From: Skeletonema tropicum
Lineage: Eukaryota > Bacillariophyta > Thalassiosirophyceae > Thalassiosirales > Thalassiosiraceae
Length of the DNA stretch: 64,000 nucleotides
NCBI GenBank assembly: GCA_037178625.1
Contig: CM074137.1
Location: 62,001 to 126,000 of the forward strand
Direction of reading: 5' to 3'
The first letter of the stretch is position 1; the number at the start of each line of letters is the position of its first letter. Made by a program: the position numbers and the translations under genes. Under the pieces are notes generated by a model that was not told the DNA's origin, searched no databases, and was given only the letters and a program-made list of their open reading frames with translations. This document shows positions 1 to 10,178 of this stretch, piece by piece.

Positions 1-279
1 ATCTTGGCTCACTCCTTTGGTTTGGCTTAGTAGAGTCTAATGATAACAAGAGCAAGAAACCTTCCTCTATCAGAAGTGACAGAGGTTCCGTAGGCATTAG
101 CTCACCATTGAGTCCATGTGTCATTTGTCATTTGGGAACACACTTGTTCCATAACTGCAGCCAGCTCACCATGGAAGTAATAGTAATAAAGCTTTGTTAC
201 ATAATGTGTGTCATGTCATGTGATGTTATGGATTTTAATGGTTGTTAAACATGTGTCATGCAATAAAATGTTACAAAAA

Positions 280-1740
280 TCAGAATATATTCTGATGAGA
301 TAAACATTTTATTCTGATCTAGAGTTTTTTTATTCTGACAGCTGACAGATTTTACTCTGATATAAAGTTTCTTTATACTGATGCTTGCATTTCAAAATCT
401 GACAGTCAGAAGAGCATCAGATGAGCCTCTGATAACACAATCACAAATCTGATGCATTGGGAGAAAATATGATATCACAATATTCCAGCTTCAGTGGTGG
501 TAATCCTGCAGAACAACGGTATTGTCATGTCGAGAGAGTCCCAATGCAAGTTGACCAATTGTTATTTTGGAAAATATGAATCCCAATTTGTTGCCCACTA
601 GATAACTAGCCATAATGACTTGGCACTTCCTTCTGCGGTAAGAAGATCAAAGATAAACTAGTCACAGCATTTATTGAATGTCCCAAAACGCTTCCTTGAG
701 TTCATTGGCGCTTCCACATAATGCAGATCTTTCCATCCTTACTATACAGCCCGTCACGTAAATCGATGCTTGGGATGGCAGTTACGTTATGAGTTATGAG
801 GCAAGACGATGATAAAATTGCAGTGTTGATGAGGATGACGGATGTAATGTGTATTTGCCCCGCCCGCCTGGTTCTGGTTGAATCTCCAGCCCTCCTCCTC
901 CATTGTTGATTCATTCCATCAGCACTCTGTTTTTGAGAGTCATTGCTATCAGCGGCAGAATGAATGTCCACCGTCCACCCTCAGTTGCCTCTCTTATGAG
1001 ACAATGATACAACGTTGTGTGATGCTACATCGCTCGGTGCTCGGTGCCTATGGTAGGTACCTGTGCTGCTGTGTTTCCATATTCCCGTTTCTGCCCAAAC
1101 TTGTCCCGTTTCTGCCCAAACTTGTCCCGTTTCTGCCCAAACTTGTCCCAGGTTGATATCTCATGCACGCTCATGATGATTTAATAGGTTGAAGATCCAA
1201 GCGACGCATTCTTTCGCAGTCCATGGCAGGTAGTCGCTCGATTTATTGGCCTGTAGAAGTAATTGGGCGTCATAATAGTACTGGAAATCACGTGTGGTGT
1301 GGGTGGCACGTCGGCAGGGTGTGACATGCCGCCGAGACCTAGCGACAAAAGGAGCTTGTATGGCAGGATGGCAGGAGATAATATATCTACAATGGTTGAT
1401 GGACACTATATCTTTGATTTGCCTCTCTACAGTAATCTAGCATTCAGCTTAACGGTTGAAAGGGCGAAATATTTGGAGACGGAGCGTGTAGATGCTAATT
1501 CGGTTGCACAGTCCATCGTCAACCCCTGAAGTGGGATTATTCTGATTTTGCAGTTTATGCTGATTTGTCAGGGTTTGTAGTGACAAATCAGAATGAACTC
1601 GTTTGTAAAAAGAATTGAATTTTGATGTCTGAAGTTAATTCTGAAATCAGAACTAACCTTAATTGAGGTGAATTTATTTTGATGGTTAAAGGTTAATTCT
1701 GATTGACAATTTTTAATTCTGATCAACCGGTATTGGTTCA
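280..1740. repeat. Possible non-autonomous element bounded by CTGAT-motif clusters
   Basis: Two dense clusters of the octamer ATTCTGAT or its complement, plus near variants (ACTCTGAT, ATACTGAT, TTCTGACA), lie at about 280-460 and 1535-1740. The roughly 1.07 kb between them has no such density. Clustered short motifs in both orientations near two ends resemble the subterminal transposase-binding repeats of hAT-type DNA transposons. I could not find clear terminal inverted repeats or a target-site duplication, so this is only a suggestion. Confidence 0.25.
1084..1146. repeat. 21-bp tandem repeat, three perfect copies
   Basis: The unit CCCGTTTCTGCCCAAACTTG plus T occurs three times in a row without change, followed by a partial CCC. 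The period is a multiple of three, so it stays open in one frame, but no surrounding gene is recognisable. Confidence 0.9.
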
Positions 1741-2664
1741 GTCTAGAATTGTGTCACACCAGATTTAAATGTCTTACCTCTCAGAACGTCCGCTGAAATA
1801 GGTTCTGAGCTCAAATTTTCCAGGTGCTCATCATGCAAACACTCCCATTAGGCGATCCCCACTTATGTCATTTTTACACATTCTCATTTTTTACACATTC
1901 TCATCCTTCACTCGCACATAAGTACTTGGGCACCGCACCAGCCAAAGTCTACACCTCTTGATTGCAATAGATTGCAATGTCATGAAGCTCATGCACTACG
2001 ATGATGTACTGATCATGCTGATGCTACATGAGTTTTGGCAAGCACACAACCACCCCCATTAATACAAATACTACACCACACTGTAGTCATACCATCAGAC
2101 AGGCAATAAATTTGAGGGGCCGCAACAGAATTGGTGGGTAATTATTATGGTATTAATAATTATTATTATGGTATTAATAAAAATAAAAAGCGAGAGAGGA
2201 AATAATAGTGGGGCGGCAGCAGAGGAACTATTATTATTGATTTTACCAATTATGTAATAGTATTTTTCACCTCATCTCACCATTTTTTTTCTGCTGTCCT
2301 TTTCATCAGACGGGCTACTGCCGTGATTATTAATACTTTGATAATACAAGAGAAGCATCATAATAGCTAGCATCGACGTTGGGGGGGATTAAATTTTGCT
2401 GACATAGTGAGTTGGGAGTCCTCGACAACTAACGTGATTGTGTCTGATTAGAAACCGAATGTTTTCACAAAGAGGCCGAGGTCAGAATTGAGGGACTTTG
2501 CCGCACTGATCATTATTTCATCCCCCCCCTCTGACGTGCGCGATAACACAACCTGGGAGTCCTGGCGGTGTACCCCCCCCTCCTCACTGTGTTGTGCCGT
2601 TCATGTTGGAAGACTGAACTGCTAGCAATTGTGACTGTCTCTCTGTAAAATCTAGAATTATATC

Positions 2665-3249
2665 ATGAGTTCAACCAAGGAAGGATCAGCAGCAGCATCC
2701 CTACAAGAGGCCATAAAGGAAGCATTGAGGCCATACTTGGCTCCACTTACACAGGAGGAGAGGAGCAAAGTGAAATCGTACGAACTGGACGAATCGTTGT
2801 ATCCATTCAAAAAGATTGACAAGGATAAGAAACTTCAAACTGTTTATCAAATCGAGAAATTTGCTGTACCATGCAAACAGTCTGGCACACCATTTTTAAA
2901 GTCAAGCTATGGATGCTCCTTCAGTGATTATTATCGAGTTGTGTCAGAGGTGTTTCTTTCAGACCCCTCCCTTCATTTTCTATACAAGCATATATTGCAC
3001 CAGATTGATGAAAAGCTGCGAGAAGGTATTTGGTTTTGTAATAATGTCTGTACAGCTCACCTGACAGACCGTGGCAACACACAATTCAGTGAAAATGGTT
3101 TGGGATTTGCTGCAGCTAATGAAAATGACAACACCTACAATGCTTTTTTTGGGAAGGGCACAACCTCACTTCTAGAATTGAAGCGGATCTTATTCCCATT
3201 TCATTTTTGGTGGAGATCACTTTGTTGGTGCAATTGTATACCCTTCTGA
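2665..3249 (+). CDS. Unrecognised ORF, possibly repeat-encoded or a gene fragment
   Basis: This 194-residue ORF has protein-like composition for about 170 residues. It opens with a charged N-terminus (MSSTKEGSAAASLQEAIKEA), then a region rich in Tyr, Phe and Lys, with FGKGTTSLLELKR near the end. The last 15 residues (FHFWWRSLCWCNCIPF) look like out-of-frame sequence, so the true frame may shift or splice near 3195. Two further short open stretches (3400-3600 and 3597-3707) follow directly and run into the assembly gap, so the locus may be a decayed or interrupted larger gene or transposon ORF. I do not recognise a family, and no catalytic motif is visible. Confidence 0.35.
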   Translation: MSSTKEGSAAASLQEAIKEALRPYLAPLTQEERSKVKSYELDESLYPFKKIDKDKKLQTVYQIEKFAVPCKQSGTPFLKSSYGCSFSDYYRVVSEVFLSDPSLHFLYKHILHQIDEKLREGIWFCNNVCTAHLTDRGNTQFSENGLGFAAANENDNTYNAFFGKGTTSLLELKRILFPFHFWWRSLCWCNCIPF

Positions 3250-3707
3250 CAACAGAATAGCTACTTTTGGGGGGACCCCCCAAAAATTATGGACCTGATA
3301 GGATATCTAACAAGAGGGTATTCAAACTTTTGAGCACAGCATGCTAAAAACCATGCTCTAAGGCGGGAGGGCGGTTGGAAAACCACCCAGGATGGATTCA
3401 TGAGTCATTACTGTCTGTGCCAGAACAGATGGACTCAATCAGTTGTGGAATATTTTCAAGTTATCAATGGTATCATTTCCACCCTTTCTGATGATCTTGC
3501 CACTGCAAAACATTTATTGGTTGACCAACATTCTCAAATTATCAAATATATCCGCCCCAAATTGGCTGCCAACATCCTGAATCTATTTCGCTTGACATGA
3601 CACCTGATGAATTTGAAAAGGCACTTCAACCAGATAAACAAATCACGAGGGGTCAAACTGTCCTAAGAATCCATCAGCAAAGCAGGGCCACAGAAAGCAA
3701 ACCCAAA

Positions 3708-4207
3708 NNNNNNNNNNNNNNNNNNNNNNNNNNNNNNNNNNNNNNNNNNNNNNNNNNNNNNNNNNNNNNNNNNNNNNNNNNNNNNNNNNNNNNNNNNNNN
3801 NNNNNNNNNNNNNNNNNNNNNNNNNNNNNNNNNNNNNNNNNNNNNNNNNNNNNNNNNNNNNNNNNNNNNNNNNNNNNNNNNNNNNNNNNNNNNNNNNNNN
3901 NNNNNNNNNNNNNNNNNNNNNNNNNNNNNNNNNNNNNNNNNNNNNNNNNNNNNNNNNNNNNNNNNNNNNNNNNNNNNNNNNNNNNNNNNNNNNNNNNNNN
4001 NNNNNNNNNNNNNNNNNNNNNNNNNNNNNNNNNNNNNNNNNNNNNNNNNNNNNNNNNNNNNNNNNNNNNNNNNNNNNNNNNNNNNNNNNNNNNNNNNNNN
4101 NNNNNNNNNNNNNNNNNNNNNNNNNNNNNNNNNNNNNNNNNNNNNNNNNNNNNNNNNNNNNNNNNNNNNNNNNNNNNNNNNNNNNNNNNNNNNNNNNNNN
4201 NNNNNNN
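3708..4207. other. Assembly gap (500 N)
   Basis: Exactly 500 N characters, the usual placeholder for a gap of unknown size. Any ORF crossing it is not evidence of coding. Confidence 1.
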
Positions 4208-4620
4208 ATACTGCCAACTTTCAATGGCAAGACGATTCGTTCCAATTTGTATCAGTTCATGAATGCGCCTTCCTCTAGTGTTGAAAGTTCTTCTCCAAAT
4301 TCCGCCTCAGATAGCTCACAGCTATCAGCAAACGCCCCCCTTCTGATGGTTCTCAAAGATAGCATCCTGATGATCCTTACTGACATTACTGAGGCTGAGG
4401 TACCGCGAAAGCCCTATTGAAGAGGGAAGAGGGTGATACACGCCTCTCGATCGTCGCTGCCAATTGCACTCTCAAACCTCAAACACACTCTTTTGGCCAC
4501 GGTCTACGTCATAGTCATACATTCACAATATGGCAACGACGACGGTAAACTTAAATATTATTTTCTTTGTCATCCTGACCCTCGGGCGTAGAGAGTATAA
4601 GAGTAACTAAAGTATCATAA

Positions 4621-4666
4621 TATCGTCATCGGCATATCGGCATCGGCATCGGCATCGGCATCTCAG
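4621..4666. repeat. CGGCAT-type hexamer microsatellite
   Basis: ATCGGCATATCGGCATCGGC is followed by further GGCATC units, a short imperfect hexanucleotide run just before a small, unsupported ORF. Confidence 0.7.
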
Positions 4667-4840
4667 GGTTCCGAGGTCGAGGTGTGGAGCCTCAATCAAC
4701 ACCGAAATCAGCATCGTGGGACGAAGTGGAAATTGGAATCATTGAAATTGGAGACATTTCACTTCATCTTGACGTGGCGGGCGACTTTCAGGTTCCAGGG
4801 AAGTTTGTTTCAGGGATTCAGATTTCATTCTTGTTTCAAA

Positions 4841-4928
4841 GAAGTTGCGGTCATGTTGCGGTCATGTTGCGGTCATGTTTCACGCGTGCAACATGACCGC
4901 AACGTGACCGCAACATGACCGAAACTTC
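4841..4928. repeat. 88-bp near-perfect palindrome built from 11-bp units
   Basis: The left arm (4841-4884) contains three consecutive copies of GCGGTCATGTT. The right arm (4885-4928) is its reverse complement with only three mismatched positions in the outer 40 bp. The centre, CACGCGTG (4881-4888), is itself a perfect palindrome, so there is no spacer. The sequence would extrude as a cruciform or a long hairpin. Confidence 0.9.
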
Positions 4929-5289
4929 CTAGAAAGATCACACGTACGCCACCATGGGGCCGACTGCCGACCGTGCTCGACCGTGGCCGCTCTCTGCGGA
5001 AGCCATGAACCAACATTGGTAGTTCCTTGTGATCGTCCTACGCAGACACAAAACACTTTGCTTCTACGTTGTGTCGTAATCCGTCCTCTGCCTCGATCCT
5101 CGATCGCCGTGACTGGTCGCTTGCTTCGTGCTACTTATGGTAGCTGCTTCCTACAGATTTCATCACGATGTGATGGATGAAGCAAGAGCACTGGCTATCA
5201 TCTACGCTGTTGCTGTTTGCTTTTCACTGTGTCATAATATAGTAGAGTGTTGACCGGGGATATCAGATGATGATGATGATGATGATGTG

Positions 5290-5805
5290 TGCTTCAAGGC
5301 CAAATCAGAAGAGGAGACCAACCGGTATGTAGCCAAACGACTCGAGGTAAACTGTCCTCTTGCAATCAGTGAAATGAATACGGAAGCACTATAAGGAAGA
5401 TGACTACAATAGAGTGAATACTTCACCAAAGCACTTGAATTGGGAGATACAGAGGCGCATTTTCGTCTGTCAAGATGTATCGGGATGGCGAAGGTGTTGA
5501 CAAGGATGAAAAGAAGCGAGTGCATCATCTGGAAGAGGCTGCAATTAGAAGTCATCTCTTGGCGCGAGACACAACCTTGGACGCGTCGAGTTTGACAAGA
5601 ATAGGTATGTGAGAGCAGCGAAACATTGGATTATCGCTGCCAGTCTAGAACATGACGAATCACTGTCATTTGTAAAGTCGTGTTATACAGAGATGGAGTG
5701 ATAAGCAAAGAAGAATTTGCCGCAGCTCTTCGTGTTCATCAGACTGCCTGTGAAGCAACCAAGAGTCTTCATAGGGAGGAAACAGCTGCAGAAGTAACAC
5801 ATCTT
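5290..5805 (+). pseudogene. Decayed Sel1-repeat gene of the MYND/Sel1 family
   Basis: Read across several frames, the plus strand gives recognisable pieces in the family order: YFTKALELGDTEAHFRLS, then DGEGVDKDEKKRVHHLEEAA, then RAAKHWIIAASLEHDESL, then the C-terminal signature SKEEFAAALRVHQTACEATK. These match segments of the intact paralogue at 61805-62731. At least three frameshifts separate them and an in-frame stop follows the third piece. The N-terminal MYND and Cys-finger halves are absent or unrecognisable upstream. This is an old pseudogene on the strand opposite to most other family members. Confidence 0.8.
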
Positions 5806-5835
5806 TGGTAAGTCATACTATATTGAAGATTATCA

Positions 5836-6325
5836 ATGAGAAAGAAGGGGCTGGCATCGTCAGAAGAGGGGGACCAAATTGAAAGATTTGCACCGCTGAT
5901 GGATGCAAAAATTAAGCCAGAGATGAAGCAAAGAGATTATGCTAAAGCAGAGGATGTACATGTTAGAAAGGAGGAGTGCGTAGGAAGCATTGGGCAATGG
6001 AATCACTATGCAGAAGCGAAGGACGTGGTTAGATGTTCCAGATTCGGTGGCACAATTAAATAGTGTAGGCTGTCAGTCTTAGCCAAAAGGAGGCTTCCAT
6101 GTAAGTATATTTTGAGTTAATGTTATCACAGTAGTACTGATTAGTCTGTACATCACGTAAAATCATAGCGTACTGCGTTACTTTTATCGCTGCTAGAGGC
6201 AGCAGAAGTAGTGTTTGGTTCATTGTCTAAAGAGTACAAAAGCATTGCTGATCTCATACGAATAATAGACAAAATAATAATTCCGACTCTTTCATATTAT
6301 GTCAAGAATCAAACCAAGGGAATGA
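5836..6325. other. Intergenic stretch
   Basis: A 75-residue ORF at 5836-6063 (+) follows the decayed Sel1 gene. It is rich in Lys and Glu but matches nothing I know. The remainder, up to the stop of the LicD-like gene, shows no structure. Confidence 0.4.
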
Positions 6326-7425
6326 CTAATCCAACCAAGATTTCAAAGTAGAACAAACAGGTTTAGGTCCACTAGCCAAGATTTCATTGCTCTCTTCCTC
6401 TGACAAGACTTTGGTCTCTGTTCTAGCCCCTAACTTTGCATCCCTATTCTCCACCTGACGCCAATTTTCACCATACAGTGATGTGAGGATCTTATCATAA
6501 TCGCAGGGGATGTAAATAGTAGTAAAGTAAAATTGCGCTTCCGTGAAACAATTTAAGTCGGTGTCGAAGAAGCTTCCTACTTGAGTAGTATCTCCAACTT
6601 TGAACTGAAATTGATGTTGTGGTGTAGAAGAAGCAAAGAAATGTTGTTGTGAGATATTTTTTGTAGTCTGTTCATATTAGTATCATATCCTGCCAGTCTT
6701 GATTCAAGTTCCAAATAAAAGTACTATGAACATGATGAATCTCGAACTCCAACAAAAGTACTTACATTGCTTGGGCTCATCCGCGCGTCAGTATCAACAA
6801 GACGATAGTCACCTCCCTGTTCGTTGTACCGGAAAGAATCCTTTGTGTGAGGTTCATGATTTAAGCCAGCTTTGTTAGCTCGAGGGTAAATGTACCCACC
6901 AGTGTTACGGTATGGATACACAGCGTAGGCAGTAATCGAAACTCCCCGTCGGCTAAACTCAGCACCGTGAAACGGATAACGTTCATCTTGTGTCCCAGGC
7001 ACAATGCCCTTCCAATTAACCCAATTATCTTTAGTAGGGTGCAACGTGATGTCAAAGTCTCCTACAGTTCCAGTCATCGCTGCCTCTCCCAATCCCAATC
7101 GAAGCACATCCTCGTAAACCACCGCCATATCATCGTCCACATTTTCATTTGGAAGGAAGCCACCATGCCGAACGATGCCCAATAGAAAACCATTCCTTGG
7201 GAAGAATCGAATATTGTGCTTTAAATAAAGATCATTAATAAACTCGCTAGTGTTAATGATTCTTTGCGCACTGACACAATTTCTTCCGTTTTTGGTGACA
7301 TAATGGAATGGAAATGTAGCTGCAGGTTCTTCAGGTTCGGCGGATGAATACCTAACCGAAACCGCTGAAACTGAAAGGAGGAGTGCAGCGGCAATGCCAC
7401 TTGTCTTTGCTACTATGGACTTCAT
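6326..7425 (-). CDS. Secretory LicD/fukutin-like protein, two exons
   Basis: Exon 1 is 7425-6766 and exon 2 is 6604-6326, joined by a 161-bp GT-AG intron (donor AAT|GTAAGT, acceptor TTTCAG|TTC, phase 0). The product is about 312 residues. Residues 1-29 look like a signal peptide (IAAALLLSVSAVS core). The LicD-family core is visible as GFLLGIVRHGGF (79-90) followed by NVDDDMAV with an Asp triplet at 97-99, the metal/nucleotide-binding motif of this nucleotidyltransferase-like family. Exon 2 adds the typical LicD C-terminus, IYIPCDYDKILTSLYGENW. Members transfer phosphocholine or ribitol phosphate to glycans in the secretory pathway; the substrate here is unknown. Without the splice the ORF ends in about 13 intron-encoded residues, so exon 2 was added from family resemblance. 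Confidence 0.8.
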
Positions 7426-7839
7426 GCCGCTCTATCTCTACCTGGTAAGCACGATGGTTCACGGCGATGGTGCTAAACACCTGAGTGAATGTTATTTTTT
7501 AGGTGCTCTTTGTGTAGCCCTCTGCGACCATGTGTTCCGTGCACTGACACCCCACATTTTACAAATCCTTTTATTCAAAATAATGACCTCTCACATTTAT
7601 ATTGAGATGACCGATGACCAAAATTCGGTTCACGAACGAATGGTTTTAGTTCGGTGTTTTACCAAACAAAGAAGACGTATCAAATTTATTTTTGCCAAAT
7701 TTGAAATTTGACCTCGCTGGGCCAAATTTTACCAAGTAGAATTTGGCCAAAATTTGCCCTTACAAATTTGACTTCTTTGTCTTTGTTCCCGTCTTGCATC
7801 TAGAGGGGTGTGGGTTCGCATCGTAGATTTAAACCCACA

Positions 7840-7990
7840 CATGTTTGGCACCACACACCACACCCACAGTCTCTCTGTTGTTGTTTGGAAGGTTGCATCG
7901 AACCACCTCACTGTATCCCTTGAGTTGCAGGGAAGTGGAGGCGATGACGAGCAAGAACCTAGGTCCAGTGCTAGCTCGCACTTGAACTTC
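7840..7990 (+). repeat. Dispersed repeat, copy 1 of 2
   Basis: Sequence including CCACAGTCTCTCTGTTGTTG, GGTTGCATCGAACCACC and GGCGATGACGAGCAAGAAC recurs in the same orientation at about 61455-61600 with about 80% resemblance by eye. It is a low-copy interspersed repeat of unknown type. Confidence 0.6.
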
Positions 7991-8154
7991 TTTGTCCACG
8001 CACTGGATGGTAAATTTTAAATTTTGTGCTTTTGCTGTGGTTTTCTTTCTGAGGGACATCGTCAGCCACGTGGGGCAGGCTGGTCATTTTTAAGAGAGGA
8101 AGCCCTCTTGCCCCCATTCTGTCTTGAGAAGGTCAAATTTGGGGGTTAAAAATG

Positions 8155-8215
8155 AAATTTGAAATATGACCTCGGAGGGCAACATTTGCCATCACAGAGG
8201 TCATATTTCAAATTT
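8155..8215. repeat. Perfect 19-bp inverted repeat
   Basis: The arm AAATTTGAAATATGACCTC (8155-8173) is exactly reverse-complemented at 8197-8215 across a 23-bp loop. The area 7680-8280 is also full of related words (TCAAATTTG, AAATTTGACC), so this is part of a larger degenerate repeat. Confidence 0.85.
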
Positions 8216-8726
8216 GAAATTTGACCAAGCGAGGTCAAATTTGGCAAAAATATGAAAAATTTGGTGGTCAAATTTGATGCGTGGACACTGGACACAGTAA
8301 TGTGTGTGGTACTTGTCTACTTATGTCTCTCTATCTCTCTTTAGGTCCCGATTCAGATCGTTACTGTCTAGCTACATAGACAACCGATGCCGGAAAACCC
8401 ACACACACAATGACAATGAGTGCATTGGTTGGGTGGGCGGGCGGTAGCGAGACGAACCATCACAGCATAGCACCTGAGAGTGAAGACATCGTCTCGCCTG
8501 TCCATATCGTAGAGTACCACGATCTTTCCGTGCACGGACACCTGACACTCCACATTTTACAGAATCTGTCTGCTCGCTCATCTCAGATACTTCCATGTGT
8601 ATTCAAAATACTTAATGACCTCAATCAATGTAGATGACCGATGACCAACATTCGGTTCACGAACGAATGTTCGGTTCTCAAACAAAGAAGACATCAAATG
8701 TGTGTGGAAGATAAGTACTTGTCTAC

Positions 8727-8767
<41 letters not shown>

Positions 8768-9827
8768 GAGAGGTCCCGATTCAGATCGTTACTTCATGGC
8801 TACCCTCATGCTTGAGAACCTTCAACGTCAAACATAAACTCTCATTTATATCATTTTTATCTCTTAAGATCGATTGGGGAAAGCGACCCGCTTTTCTCCT
8901 TCCTTTCATCGGTTGCAAGTAAGTGAGGTCTGTAAACTGTGGCTTGCATATTTAGTTGACCCAGGCAGGGTAGCGCGGAAAATCACAAGGGCTAGGCCGA
9001 CCCTAGCCCCAGCCCCACGAAGATGGTGATTCTAGGAACTACGGCGGGCGACTTGTGCGTCCCGGTGTTCACTGCTCAACCCGATGCGTACAGCATCAGT
9101 TTTAAGTTTTAACCTTCACTCTGGCTTAACAACCAATAAAATTTCGAAACTTGAAAGCTTCAAATCAATGCCCCTCCGGACCTTACAGATTCTGGGAATG
9201 CCGCAAGAATACCTTGACGTTGATGTCAAACATACCATTGGCGTAAACGCCACTGATTGTGAGGACTCATTTCTTGGGTTTTGGTGAAGGAGATAATCTG
9301 TGCCTGCGGCCAACCTTACCCTCCTTAACCTCTGTTGAGGGGGGAGGTTGTGATTCCATAATGCAGCGCGATGAAATTCGTACACAGAATGCTTGGCCCT
9401 TCAAGCAGACCTGGTGCTGGCGACACCTGCTTGAGAGCCCCATGCTCAGCTAACCGTATCTAGTCCTTCACCTGCAAGAAAATTGATCAGCAATAAGAAG
9501 CATTGTTAGAAATAATCAAGAATTGTGATTCTTGCAATTTTCCTTCTTTACCATAAATTGACAAGGTCGATGCTGGTATCAGCCACCTTGCTCTTCACAG
9601 CCGTCGTCTCATAATCACAGAGCTACATAAGCTGTGACTATTCATTCTTATCAACCATGGTAAACCCAAGCACCTGGTTGTTCGCGGCTCCAGGTACCTC
9701 AGTTCCATTTCCATCACAGCAGCCTCCTCCTAATCCTCTGTTCATCTTCGCAAACAAAGAACCTTCCGTCTATCCTTCCTCATTGACCCGCCTGACCGAT
9801 CCCACATTCTAGTACTGCTATGTATTC

Positions 9828-10178
9828 TGTCCCTCACAGCTAAAGAGGGGTGGTGTGGTGTAGTGGTATCACCGCCTCTCTTCTGGTTCGGGGTCTTGGG
9901 TTCGAGTCTCCCCCGTGCCAAATCCTGGCTGTTTGAGGTGTCGCAGCTCGGAGTGCGATCTGGGAAAAAAGACCATTACTTGGTTTGGAATTTCATATCA
10001 CTGCCTCTTTGCTAATTCCGGGGTGATGGAAAAACTGTTGGTTATTTGCTTAATTACACTCGAAGGGTAGTAACTTGTGACATTGCTCTAGATAATTGTA
10101 GATAATTTCGCCCCTGGAGGGCCAACCATGACGTACTTTAAGATTTCCGTTAATTTTTTTTTTTGTCCCTCACAGCTA
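9828..10178 (+). mobile_element. tRNA-derived SINE, copy 1, with 15-bp target-site duplications
   Basis: The element spans 9843-10163. It is flanked by perfect direct repeats TGTCCCTCACAGCTA at 9828-9842 and 10164-10178. The head carries pol III internal promoter boxes: A box TGGTGTAGTGG and B box GGTTCGAGTCT about 35 bp downstream. The D-arm-like GTG..TAGTGGTAT..CAC resembles tRNA, but the full cloverleaf does not fold well, so this is not a working tRNA. A tRNA-unrelated body of about 240 bp follows and ends in a T-run, which would serve as a pol III terminator. The body appears identical to copy 2 at 32068-32382, which implies recent mobility. Autonomous LINE machinery is not in this window. 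Confidence 0.9.

Larger units (their letters stand above)
1..2660. other. Gene-poor leading region
   Basis: No ORF here looks like a real protein. The sequence is AT-rich and holds two clusters of ATTCTGAT/ATCAGAAT-like motifs (about 280-460 and 1535-1740), a 21-bp tandem repeat, and simple AT-rich runs around 2140-2280. It is probably intergenic or decayed mobile DNA. Confidence 0.5.
7531..8793. repeat. Interleaved diverged direct repeats (A-B-A'-B')
   Basis: Segment A (about 7531-7690: GTGTTCCGTGCACTGACACC, later GACCGATGACCAAAATTCGG) recurs diverged at about 8523-8697. Segment B (about 8298-8364: TACTTGTCTACTTATGTCTC, later GTCCCGATTCAGATCGTTAC) recurs at about 8699-8793. The second B contains an expanded (CT)n run at about 8730-8766. 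The order suggests one old tandem duplication of about 1 kb. No coding potential is seen. Confidence 0.65.

Noticed and set aside
1084..1146. CRISPR-like array
   Set aside because: The three repeats are directly adjacent with no spacers, and the DNA is eukaryotic.
3597..4262. Long ORFs on both strands across 3.6-4.26 kb
   Set aside because: They consist almost wholly of N from the assembly gap.
9850..9920. Possible functional tRNA gene (also at 32071-32140)
   Set aside because: A and B boxes are present, but the acceptor and T stems pair poorly, and the sequence is the head of a 320-bp element with target duplications, so it is a SINE head.
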